A stretch of DNA of 64,000 bases from Coix lacryma-jobi var. lacryma-jobi (taxonomy: Eukaryota > Streptophyta > Magnoliopsida > Poales > Poaceae): positions 109,882,660 to 109,946,659 of the forward strand of contig CM019824.1 in NCBI GenBank assembly GCA_009763385.1. The letters are read 5' to 3'. Every line of letters starts with the position of its first letter. Positions within the stretch are counted from its first letter, which is position 1. The notes under the pieces were generated by a model that was not told where the DNA came from, ran no database searches, and saw only the letters and a list, made by a program, of their open reading frames with translations. A program made the translations under genes and the position numbers. Positions 21,501-30,789 of the stretch are shown in pieces.

Positions 21501-23254
21501 TATAGAAAAGAATACTGATTTGATCTACCATGATGCATAGAATCTCTATCAAATTGCCAAGGTCTACCTAGCAGAATGTTACAAGCTTGCATAGGCACAA
21601 CATCACATTCAACAATATCTTTGTAGGATCCGATGGAAAAATTGATTCTCACAAGTCTAGTTACCTTTGCCTTACCACTGTTGTTCAGCCATTGGATGTA
21701 GTAGGGATGCGGGTGTGGTTTGGTGTTGAGGGCAAGTTTCTGCACCATATCGCTGCTTGCCAAGTTGTTGCAGCTACCTCCATCAATGATCATGCGGCAA
21801 GAACGCTCTTTGATGACACACTTTGTTTGGAATAAAATATGTCGCTGATTTTGCTCCGCCTTCTCCATTTGTGCACTAAGCACTCGCTGCACGATCAAGC
21901 TTTCATAGTGGTCCGCTTCACCTGCATTAATATGTTCTTCTATTTGTTCTTCATTACCTGCATGGTCAGACGCAAGCAGTGCAAGCGTGTCTTCATCAAA
22001 ATCACTAGCAGATGAGCACTCACCATCATCTTTGACAATCATAACTCGCTTGTTTGGACAGTCACGCATCATGTGTCCATATCCCTTGCACCGGTGACAT
22101 TGTATGTTGCTTGTTCTGCCCGTCGATGCCACGGATGAAGTACTCGCAGCAGGCTTTTGCATCGTCTTTGCAACTGAATTTGTGGGAGCAGCTCGAGACT
22201 TGTCACTAGATGATAGAGTAGACATACGTGTAGATGGAGTTGTAGTCATGCGTTGCTGCCATGAATTAGCCTTCCCTGCAGAAATATTAGTCCTTGCGCT
22301 AGCACGTCGTCCCTGCACTTCCCTTTCAGCTTTACAAGCAAGATGAAACAAACGGGTTACACTATTGTATTCTTTGTAAGCGAGGATGTCCTGAATTTCC
22401 CGATTTAACCCACCCAAAAATCTAGCCATAGCCGGTTCCTCATCCTCCTCTAGGTTACAACGCAACATACCCGTTTGTAATTCCTGATAATATTCTTCTA
22501 CACTTTTAGCACCTTGTCTCAATTGCTGCAACTTATTTATCATATCACGGGCATAGTAAGATGGAACAAATCTAGCTCTCATGGCTCGTTTCAGCGCATC
22601 CCAAGTTCTAGGTAAGTTATTAGGATTTTTCTTTCCATATTCTATCCACCAAACAGAAGCAAAATCTGTAAACTCACTAGTAGCAGCCCTAACACGTGTA
22701 GTCTCAGGAAATTCATGACATGCAAACTTTTGATCAACAGCAATCTCCCAAGTAATGTAGGCATCAGGGTCATATTTACCATCAAAAGGAGGTATCTTAA
22801 ATTTAATCTTACTGAAAGCATCATCATTATTGTGTACCTCGCGTCGGCGGTTGCCACCCATACCTCTACGGTTGTGACGTAGGCGTCGTCGATCACGAGC
22901 GTCTGGATCATCATGCTCAGTATCAGCAGTGTAGTCATCTTCATGACTACCGTGCTCTCGATCTCCCTCCTTTTCTTCTTTATGCTTCTCTTTATCTTCG
23001 GTGTGGAAGTCATCAAATCGCCTTAGAAGAGCAGCAAGGCTTTTATCCACACTAGCAACGGATTCCTCCAAACTTGTAAGCTTGTTGTTTGTGGCCATCT
23101 GCGTAGCCTCCAACTGCCCCAGCTTTTCATTTGTCACCTGCAAGTCAGTATCAAGTCCCTCTGTGTGCAGCTTCACCTTCCTTTCAAAATGCTGTATGAT
23201 GCCCTTAGTGCGAGGTGTATGTAGTGTTTCGTTATCATCATCTCCCCCTGTCAT
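18350..23254 (-). CDS. Element C gag-pol polyprotein (CRM type), 1634 aa
   Basis: A complete single-frame polyprotein for assembly, reverse transcription and integration. Coiled-coil-like N-terminus (about 20-80) and gag domain (about 140-310, FASVWWIEYGKK, RARFVPSYYARD). CCHC knuckle CHRCKGYGHMMRDC (about 386-399). Protease MIIDGGSCNNL (about 488-498). RT with YFDD at about 865-868 (VVVYFDDILIYS). RNase H (ELECDASGIGLGG, YDKELYALVR, HSDHESLKH). Integrase zinc finger (HFGAKKTEDI...CTTCQKAK) and catalytic D, D, E (SMDFVLGLP, VSDRDAKF, GQTEVVNR). The end GPLTRARARQLN... lies in the 3' LTR. No stop or frameshift is seen, so this could be active. The polypurine tract is itself coding (reads QERE). 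Start taken at the first ATG, MTGGDDDNE. Confidence 0.93.
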   Translation of the reverse strand: MTGGDDDNETLHTPRTKGIIQHFERKVKLHTEGLDTDLQVTNEKLGQLEATQMATNNKLTSLEESVASVDKSLAALLRRFDDFHTEDKEKHKEEKEGDREHGSHEDDYTADTEHDDPDARDRRRLRHNRRGMGGNRRREVHNNDDAFSKIKFKIPPFDGKYDPDAYITWEIAVDQKFACHEFPETTRVRAATSEFTDFASVWWIEYGKKNPNNLPRTWDALKRAMRARFVPSYYARDMINKLQQLRQGAKSVEEYYQELQTGMLRCNLEEDEEPAMARFLGGLNREIQDILAYKEYNSVTRLFHLACKAEREVQGRRASARTNISAGKANSWQQRMTTTPSTRMSTLSSSDKSRAAPTNSVAKTMQKPAASTSSVASTGRTSNIQCHRCKGYGHMMRDCPNKRVMIVKDDGECSSASDFDEDTLALLASDHAGNEEQIEEHINAGEADHYESLIVQRVLSAQMEKAEQNQRHILFQTKCVIKERSCRMIIDGGSCNNLASSDMVQKLALNTKPHPHPYYIQWLNNSGKAKVTRLVRINFSIGSYKDIVECDVVPMQACNILLGRPWQFDRDSMHHGRSNQYSFLYHDRKIVLHPMSPETILQTDVARATKAKSESSKNDKSVIGNKDEIKLKGRCMLATKSDINEFNASTSVAYALICKDALISIEDMQCSLPPAVANVLQEYSDVFPSVVPAGLPPLRGIEHQIDLIPGASLPNRAPYRTNPEETKEIQRQVQELLDKGYVRESLSPCAVPVILVPKKDGTWRMCVDCRAINNITIRYRHPIPRLDDMLDELSGAVVFSKVDLRSGYHQIRMKLGDEWKTAFKTKFGLYEWLVMPFGLTNAPSTFMRLMNEVLRAFIGKFVVVYFDDILIYSKSLDEHLDHLRAVFNALREARLFGNLEKCTFCTDRVCFLGYVVTPQGVEVDQAKVEAIQGWPVPKTITQVRSFLGLAGFYRRFVKDFSTIAAPLNELTKKGVPFEWGKTQENSFDMLKDKLTHAPLLQLPDFNKTFELECDASGIGLGGVLLQEGKPIAYFSEKLSGPVLNYSTYDKELYALVRTLETWQHYLWPKEFVIHSDHESLKHIRSQGKLNRRHAKWVEFIESFPYIIKHKKGKENIIADALSRRYTLLNQLDYKIFGLETIKDQYVHDADFRDVLLHCKDGKGWNKFIVSDGFVFRANKLCIPASSVRLLLLQEAHGGGLMGHFGAKKTEDILAGHFFWPRMKRDVERFVARCTTCQKAKSRLNPHGLYLPLPVPNAPWEDISMDFVLGLPRTRRGRDSVFVVVDRFSKMAHFIPCHKTDDATNIADLFFREIVRLHGVPNTIVSDRDAKFLSHFWKTLWFKLGTKLLFSTTCHPQTDGQTEVVNRTLSTMLRAVLKKNIKMWEECLPHIEFAYNRSLHSTTKMCPFEIVYGFLPRAPIDLMPLPSSEKMNFDAKQRAELMLKLHEATKENIERMNAKYKCAGDKGRKQLILEPGDLVWLHLRKDRFPELRKSKLMPRADGPFKVLQRINENAYKLDLPADFGVSPTFNIADLKPYLGEEDELESRTTQMQERENDEDINTSDTSSPTQPIAGPLTRARARQLNHQVSSMISSCPSCLDNGNACTLVLIRNQGEDRKGEGLALAGFGLQQSTNL
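18591..18605 (-). promoter_or_regulatory. Polypurine tract of element C, inside the coding sequence
   Basis: Minus strand gcaagaaagggagaa abuts the 3' LTR and is read in frame as part of QERE within the polyprotein. Confidence 0.8.
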
Positions 23255-24368
23255 GGTTCAAAAACAAAGACAACAAGAAAGGCAAGTGAAGAAATAAAAG
23301 CCCTACAACTACTAGGATGTAGCTACAGCAAGTCTCTCACACTCAACTTGTTACACAAGTTCTTACCAATTCTTACCTTGCTTGACAGGAGGGGTCGTCT
23401 ACCAACAAGTCTTCAGCAATGGATGAAGTGTATCGGTGCTGCGGCACAAGACCTGTCAAGCTGTAGAGTATGTGGAGCTATAGGTGGGCTGAAACAAGGA
23501 ACGAACTAGCAGCACGTTAGTTATAAAGGCGAGCTGAATAAACGTTCGACGACGGTACTGTGCTGGTCCTAGGCTAGACCGTGCTAGAGACGCGAGCCTG
23601 GACACAAAGGAAAACCACAGCACACCCCTGAAAACAAGGTGGAACAAACCTAAAATCAATATGAAAAACAGCCCCTTTTCTTTTGACTCTTTTCTCTTTT
23701 TTTTTTCTTTTTTTTTTTTTTTGGGCAACCTCAAAAACTGATTATATGAACAAAAGAATACAAAGGAGCAATTCGGTACACACACTTTTTCCGAAAGTAC
23801 AGGGGTATTCGGTACACACTCTCTCTCTCTCTCTCTAGAGTAAGGCCGAACAAGTATGGAGTTATCTTTCTTTTGGATCACAGAAGGACTCACGTAGATG
23901 GAGTTCAGGATATATTAACAAGCGGACTCCAAGTTCTACTCGGTTTCCACTCAGAACCAACCACAAACGGATTCCACCTATTGCCGAGTTCTACTCGGTT
24001 TCCTTTTTTTTTATCACGTTGGTGGAACTCAGATTGGAACTCAACTCGATCCGGACCAAGACCACAGTTCAATTCGGACTTCACCACAGATTCGACAGAG
24101 AGAAGATATGGTAATACTCGGCTGTGTATAGATGGTGACAAGAACTCGAAACTCTAAAGGACTAGACACTAAGACCAGCAACTCGACACAAACCGAAGTA
24201 ACGCAAATTCAACAAGCCCTAACTAAACGGTACTAGCCAAGGCACAAAGGTTTAATAGGATTATGGAAAAAAAAAACTAATCTACTATATTTTTTTTTTG
24301 GCTTTTCTGGACTATAGGAAATTAATTAAAAACAGCAATGGATTAGAAGTCTCTCACCGAAGAACCTT
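23255..24368. other. 5' leader of element C
   Basis: About 1.1 kb between primer binding site and gag ATG. It has no ORF that I can support. It includes a T-rich run at 23698-23722 and a (ct)n microsatellite at about 23818-23836. Confidence 0.75.
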
Positions 24369-24381
24369 GCTCTGATTACCA
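24369..24381 (-). promoter_or_regulatory. Primer binding site of element C (variant Met-type)
   Basis: Minus strand TGGTAATCAGAGC, two bases from the 5' LTR. The usual initiator-Met site is TGGTATCAGAGC; this copy has one extra A. Confidence 0.75.
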
Positions 24382-24383
24382 AC

Positions 24384-25300
24384 TGATGCGAACCCGCTAG
24401 GGTTTTTGCCCGATCTTTCGATGAGAAACGGGGATAACTCGATTGGTGGATGGAGATGACGTTCACGGCCCGACTACAGCCCTCAAGACCGCGCCTTAGC
24501 AACCGATACACCACGTCCAATAGCCGTCACGATCTTGTGGAGCGCGACAACCAGCCCCTAGGGCTCCCGTCCTGCAAGCAATCGAAGAACTAGCAAGAAC
24601 GAGGAAACAAGCACTGAATTTGCAAGATGAAATTGAAGGTTTCAAACTGAATCTTAATCAACAATGGGGTTCCGAAGACAAGGAGACGGGCGGCTGATCC
24701 TGCACGCGCGCCTACAAGCAAGTAGCTAAGGCTAAACTTGATCTAAACAAAACCCAACCCGACCATGGCGGCTATAGAGGGATATAAGTAGATGGATTGA
24801 CGACCAAAAGAGTGTTGGGGTCGTCCTCCAACCCTAGGACGCGTCCCTAATGGACCCAACTTGATACATGGGCCATAAGCCCAAAATGAGGTGACGCAGC
24901 ACCCTGGACAGCAAGACCTGTCGACGGTAATTGGATCATTGCCGCTGCTACCGAACAGATATTGACGTGAGACTTGATTCATATGAAAGTAAACTTGATA
25001 AGCTTTCCAACAAGTCCTGAAGCGCCTGAATCTGAATCCGTATGCAACCGTGGTGGCGGTCACAAGTTGGTGCTTTGCTGCAGTCCGAATCCAGCTAGCG
25101 CGAGTCCTTCTCCCTTTCGGTCTTCTCCTTGGTTCCTAATCAAAACAAGAGTGCACGCGTTTCCATTGTCTAAACAAGATGGACAAGAGCTTATCATGGA
25201 ACTCACTTGATGATTAAGTTGACGAGCACGAGCACGAGTAAGAGGACCAGCTATAGGTTGTGTCGGAGAGGATGTATCGCTGGTGTTGATGTCCTCATCA
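24384..25300 (-). repeat. 5' LTR of element C (917 bp)
   Basis: Same length and sequence as 17674-18590 by eye. It is flanked on the right by TSD aaagc. Confidence 0.96.
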
Positions 25301-25305
25301 AAAGC
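25301..25305. repeat. TSD of element C, right copy
   Basis: aaagc; pairs with 17669-17673. Confidence 0.92.
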
Positions 25306-25831
25306 GCTCAACAAAGCCTCCGCCACGGGGTCCGTAGCCTGCAAAAGCAGGACCCCGTCGGGCACGCTCTCTACGAGGCCTAGGCCTAGCAACTTGAGGC
25401 ACTGCGCCTCTAAGCCTAGCATCTCTCCTCGGAGCTCTCTGCTGCCTAGGCCTTGGGACTTGAGGTTCTGGACCTCTGGGCCTAGCAGCTCTCCTATGGA
25501 CATTCGGCACATGCACACCATGGAAAGGGTGGTACATGTCCGGGTTGTCCATCTCCCGAGCACGGCGCGCCTCTCTCTTGCGCCTAAAGCAGAACTCGCT
25601 CAAGTGTCCATCTCTCCCACAGAAATCACAATGATACCTCACCGCACGCAAAGGGGGTTGTTGGTACTCATTGCTGTGGGTATGGCTCACTTTGCCCTTC
25701 TGTGGCAACTCCTCCTGGATAGGTGGCATTGTATCCAGCTTGTTCTTTAGGTGGTTGGGTTTGGGATGCCACACTTGGTTCTTGGGTGGAGCTCTAGGAG
25801 GTTCTTCAAACACCCCATCCTTGGTGGTAGG
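25306..25831 (-). pseudogene. Sirevirus B gag, zinc-knuckle segment
   Basis: Contains a CCHC knuckle (CDFCGRDGHLSEFCFRRKRE: C-x2-C-x4-H-x4-C) followed by a long Arg/Pro-rich stretch (RRAARPRGPEPQVPRPRQQR), a nucleic-acid-binding part of Sirevirus gag. It is open on this segment and flanked by element C on the left and element D on the right. Both junctions stay in frame when the insertions are removed. Confidence 0.88.
25827..25831. repeat. TSD of element D, left copy
   Basis: gtagg, repeated at 39991-39995. Confidence 0.92.
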
Positions 25832-27229
25832 TGTTGGCACCAAAAGTGACGCACTGTGCCAATCACACAGCAAGCCGGAGAAGCTGGCTTCGAACGTGGC
25901 CCGGGTGCTCAGAAGTCCGGTGCGTGCCAGTCAGTTTGCCCTGCAACTAACAAGGGAAAGAAACTGTTAAATACAAAGCTGGAACGTGCCGGGTATGACC
26001 AGACAGTTCCAAAATATACGGCCCTAAAGCCACTTACGACGACATATATCTATGAAAGCTATCTGCCAACAGGGTTAAGGATTATTCGGCAATATGAACA
26101 GAGTTACGTGAATAACAGGTTGCCGAACACGTTTGCATGAGAATCGTACTTGCATGATGTATTAAACATAAGTTAAAACTTAACCAATCTCGATTGTACA
26201 ACCGAGTTGGGGTCCATGGAGATTGAACATAGAAACTAAGCATGACTAAACTAATCTAAAGCCGGCGCCTGCCGCACGACACCTAGCTCTATCATAGGTC
26301 AAGCACACTCAATGTGCATGAACCCTCACCATGTGACAATCCAGATATGATCCAATCAGCTATTACGAACAATAAATCTACTGCATGAAAGACTTTACAA
26401 TAATAAACGCGAAAGAACAGAGCAGATCTATAAAAGATAAAGCCGAACCGAACGGTATCTAGATTGGGCAAAAGTGTTATGATGAAATAAGCATAATAAA
26501 ACATATAACACAAGGTAACTTAATGAATCTATCAGATTTGCCAAATCTAACAGAGCCGATAACTATTTTTACTCATGACTCAATCCGCCGCACGATACAA
26601 GGCATAAGCAAAAACTTCCCGTCATAAGCTTAAATCCGCCGCACGATACTAAGCTTAACGTACGAGACTACTTGCACCATATCTAAATCCGCCGCACGAT
26701 ACTAGACATGATAACAAGGTTGCCAGAACTTACGGAGGTCGACGGATCGATGGCCCCTCTCGAAGAACACGACGACACGACTTGGACTCGAAGACGGCAC
26801 GGGGCCGGGTTGGTTGTATTGATTGTGAACGTTTTTACAATAGTCTCAGGGTTTATATTTATACCCTGGTGTTCTACGAGTCCTAGGAGGACACGATTAC
26901 AACGACAAAACAGGAAACTTATCTAAAACACGATGCCTTTTATTCTAAGCCTCCCTTAATAATCGGCACGTGCTAACAATGACGAGATCTTCTGTTGCCG
27001 AATCTTCTGATATGCCGTATTTGTCGCAAACCGACTTAGCCTGAGGTAGCCGACCGCAGCGCCATATTGCCGAATCCACCCCCGTTTGACCAGTCGCCTC
27101 CACAGCCTTACCGAATCGATTGGATGAGCCGACCGTGCTTGCTATCTACCGAATCCCTCTGGTGGTGATTTCTCCCGAACCTGCGCCGTGCTGGCCCACT
27201 TGTCATAGTGTGAAAATTCTGTGTTAACA
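25832..27229 (-). repeat. 3' LTR of element D (1398 bp)
   Basis: TGTTGGCACC...TGTTAACA. It is followed by catgccccctcaattt, the polypurine tract in reverse. It also forms the upstream flank of antisense gene 1. Confidence 0.96.
26847..26868. promoter_or_regulatory. Symmetrical TATA element in the D 3' LTR
   Basis: Inverted arms cagggt / accctg enclose ttatatttat. On the minus strand this gives TATAAATATA, a good TATA box for the element. On the plus strand it gives TTATATTTATA, usable for the antisense genes about 500 bp downstream. The identical 22 bp are at 39608-39629 in the 5' LTR. Confidence 0.5.
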
Positions 27230-27245
27230 CATGCCCCCTCAATTT
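27230..27245 (-). promoter_or_regulatory. Polypurine tract of element D
   Basis: Minus strand aaattgagggggcatg, touching the 3' LTR start. Confidence 0.75.
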
Positions 27246-27368
27246 CTGCACAAAGGCATTTGTTCTGAAATTGACCACAAGTCCGCCGCGCATTCTAGGT
27301 CAGCACTGCTTCAAACTCTGCATCTTCTCCAAATCATCAACAGCTTCAAACTCCACCCGAGTTTCGCA

Positions 27369-30323
27369 ATGGAGACCCACGACGAGATCCCAGAGGTAAA
27401 TTTCACTTTTCCTTTCAACGCATTCGGTCAATTTGTATCGGCATTCGGCTCATTTTGCTTCCCCCGCACACCTTCTCCTTTCAGGCCCTTAGGGATGAAA
27501 TTCTGATTCCTTGCGATGCGGATCCCGACACCTACTTCTTGGGACCGATGGGAAACTCCAATCCAACCAATATCATCGGTATGGAGACCAACAGAACCCC
27601 TTTCAAGTATGGAGTCATTTCATCGAACAGGTGGCGGTATACCTTCAAGAACTGGCCCCTGCCCGCGGTCACCGGCTGGAGGAATTGGTACAGGAGAATT
27701 CAGGCGAGATTTGGGCCTCACTGGGAAACCCAAGACATCCATCATGCTCTGGAACTGTCCCTGGCCGACATGCCCAAAAATGAGTCATTGCTCATAGCAG
27801 CTTCTCATTTCTGGTCAGATGCCCTCAATGCTTTCGTTTTCGGCCATGGCATAATGACAATCACACTAGCCGATGTCTTCATGATGAGTGGCCTGAACAT
27901 TACCTCGATCATGAATGCCGACGAACTGCTAGAGAAAATTCCTCAGAGATCCATTGATGTCAGTGTTGGATGGATGAAGTATGTAGAGATCCACAACAAA
28001 ATATCGGGCCCAGTAGCAGAAACAGAGCACAGGGCTTTTCTAAACATGTGGCTATGCAGATTTATCTTCTGTGGGAGATCCAACGAGCCAACCCTTAACT
28101 ACATCGCACTGGCTGATAAATTATCCAAAGGAAAGCAACTCCCTCTAGGCAGGCTCTTCCTGGGATCCATATACCACATGATGCATCAGATCTCCACTCA
28201 AATGTATCATGCCACTCATGATAGCACAGATGGACTGCCACCAATTGATTGTGTCAATGGCCCCTGGTGGTTTGTTCAAATGTGGTTTCAGCTATACATG
28301 CACCAAATCATTGCTGTGGCATTGGACAACCTCAGCTTTCCCTCCAGCAACTTCGCCGAGGATGAAGAGGCCACAGAGAAAGCTTGCCAAACTTACGGGG
28401 AAGCAGCCACTGCTATAACCATAAACAAGAGTATTGGCAGTCTCTTCAAATTATTCTTCAAGGGCTTTAATCAGGTGCTCTGGTTACCCTACAGGGAGAA
28501 TGACAACCTCACTTTCCCTATCAAATTCAGCTTTGATGATGGCTGCATAGACGAAATGGCCACAGGAGTTTTCAACTCATTTATCAAACCCTGCATCCTA
28601 CCAGCCGAATTCAACAGAGGAAGACAAGTGAAGCACACTTATGAATTCTATTATCCTAACATAGCAGCTAGGCAATTAGGCTGTGGACAGCTCCCTCCAA
28701 AACTCGTCTTTTCCACCATCATCAAGCCCAGGGAGCAGATTCAGTCCAAAGAGTGTATTACAATAGGGATGCAGGCCCATCGAGTATTCAGCCTGGGGCA
28801 AGATCTGCCAGATTACAAACCAGTACCATTCCATTTGATACAGTCTGCTCATCCTCTTTTTGAGTCCTGGTGGCAAGAATGGCATGATCATATCTTCAAC
28901 AGCCCAGTCCATCCCATGTGCCTGGAACTTCAAGCAGACTTCAGCTCTGACAGCGAGGTACAATAACAAGCCACCTGTTGCTTTAGTATTTGATCCTTGA
29001 GATTTCTAACTTTTCAAAACTTCCACAGGACTTCATACCCAATTCTGACATCAGGCCTATCCAATATCATCAAGCAGGGCCAATCACTGTCCTGGGACGC
29101 AATGCTCCTTCATTGACTCAGCTTATGAAATCCCAAGCAGTCTCATTAACCACCCTCTCAGCTAAAGGAGAGAAAAGAAAGGCCACTAAAGGCACTTCCA
29201 GCTCCAGGCGAACCAAGACCAAGCAAAACACACCTCCTCCAAAGGTAAGATGTTCTAGTTCTTCCATCATTATCAACTTATTCTTGACTGGCTTGTATAC
29301 CATTACAGGCTTCTTCCTCTGAACAAGAAAACGCTCAAATGACAGTGCCCCCAATCTTCATTACCCTGGAAAATGATGATCATGCAGATGCCGAGGAGAT
29401 GAACACCCAGAGCCCGGATGATGTCAACATTGGTAGGTTCCTCAATCATCCTTCCAACTAGCAGATCTTGCCTCCCTTGACTGATCAGTAATTTCACAGA
29501 TGACGCAATCGGTGAGACTTTCCTCGGTTCAATTCCAGACCCTGCCGGCCAATCCGGTTCTCAACCAGATCAAGACCCTGTTAATCAGCTGACTCATCAG
29601 GCAAGAATTAACTCCCCATTTCTTCATACTTTACCTTGGTCGGCTAACTTGTCAAAATCAACACAGACTTTCATCGGTTCAACCTCCGAGTATGCATTTG
29701 ATGTCAACGAGTTCCTGAACAAAAGAACAGTGGCCAAAAGACCATCGGCACTGGTGCAAGATGTCCTGAGCAACATAACAAACTTTCTGAGTCAAGACAT
29801 CTTGTCCTTAGTCAGAGACGCCGATGAAGTTAAAAATCTCCTCGAGCCCATTGCTGAGGACATTCCAGAGAATCTGAGGCTCCATTTGGAGGCCGTGTCT
29901 ACGCTGGATGACTGCTTTGCTAAGGTAAAACGAGCAATCAGAAGCGCTGATCTTCAGACTGCCAAGTCCAAATGCACCCAGGAAGTCAATGCTCTGTACA
30001 CTCAGTTCCAAGAGGTCAAGAACTCTCAGGAGACTCTGGAGGCTCAGTTGAAAGAACTACAAGAAAAGAGATCTGAACTGGAAGCCCAACTAGCCCAGGT
30101 CGACTCTGATATTCAGTCATGCACCTCTCGGCTATCGGGTTTACCGAATATCATTGAAACAACATCTTCCAAGCTGTCATCAGTGCTTGATGAGGATATC
30201 AAACTTAGCACGAGGCTCTCACAGGCACAGGGCACCGAAGAGGAGGACAAAAAGGCACTGGAGCATGCTAACCAGGTCAAAGCCGATACTCTGGCGGCCA
30301 TAAACCAATTCTTGAACAACTGA
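27369..30323 (+). CDS. Antisense gene 1 of element D: plant mobile domain protein with coiled-coil tail
   Basis: A spliced gene on the strand opposite to gag-pol. Proposed exons: 27369-27395 (METHDEIPE), 27485-28957, 29029-29244, 29309-29432, 29500-30323. Introns are 64-89 nt, all GT-AG and phase-consistent, giving about 887 aa. The stretch 29601-29666 looks like a 66-nt GC-AG intron but is also open in frame (865 aa if removed). Exon 2 has the hallmark of the plant mobile domain (MTITLADVFMMSGLNI, preceded by DALNAFVFGHG; WRNWYRRIQARFG earlier). Exon 3 carries basic, nuclear-localisation-like runs (EKRKATKG, SRRTKTKQ). Exon 5 is a long coiled coil (about residues 720-880, LEAQLKELQEKRSELEAQL). 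No frameshift or stop was found, so it seems constrained. Related antisense ORFs are known from Tat elements; the function is unknown. Confidence 0.85.
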
Positions 30324-30789
30324 GATGACTGTGCAATGATCCTTCAGTTTCTGTAATCCTGTGTCAGAATGACTCGAACATTTCCTTGTAATATATCTGT
30401 ATTTTGCATCCAATCGGTTACCGTTCTGATGACATCGTGTTTAACCGTGTAAACCTGTTCGGCAATCTGGCCAGTGTTTGTCCCGAACACCTAAATCGGC
30501 AATTTTGCCGAAGCCAGGCGTTCTATTCTCCACCGAATACGCGAGTGCATCCAGACGGTTCGCACAGCCCGTTACTGCAGAGGCCCATCTCGGGAAGCAG
30601 GAAAACCCCAATCCGCCGGTTGATATTCGGCGTGCTGCCTCGGGACACTTGCCACGATCACTGTTCCGACTTCATAAATCACCCCTGGAGGCCTGCCTTC
30701 TTCCCATCTTGCATCTGCTCCTCTAGTACTCTCGCCGCCTCGGCTTCCTTGCTTACTCCGCTCCAGAAAACCCTAACTTTCCAAGTGCA
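30324..30789 (+). promoter_or_regulatory. Spacer between the two antisense genes, with promoter-like features
   Basis: The first part is the AT-rich 3' flank of gene 1 (ttccttgtaatatatctg). Then come ccaatcgg (30409-30416), a TATA-like cataaat (30673-30679) and a CT-rich leader up to the ATG at 30790, as in many plant nuclear genes. These are motif-level observations only. Confidence 0.4.

Larger units (their letters stand above)
17674..25300 (-). mobile_element. Element C: CRM-lineage Ty3/gypsy retrotransposon, apparently intact
   Basis: Two 917-bp LTRs (17674-18590, 24384-25300) with TGATG...CATCA ends and TSD aaagc. They look identical base for base. One 1634-codon gag-pol ORF is uninterrupted and runs about 80 codons into the 3' LTR. 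Gag and RT style (HNRRGMGGN, KFKIPPFDGKYD, YFDDILIYSKS) and the ORF reaching into the LTR are typical of the CRM (centromeric) clade. It inserted in the gag tail of Sirevirus B. It is the youngest layer in the window. Confidence 0.9.

Noticed and set aside
23818..23836. CRISPR-like or other array signal at the (ct)n run and T-rich tract
   Set aside because: Simple microsatellite and homopolymer in the leader of element C; this is a plant genome with no CRISPR context.
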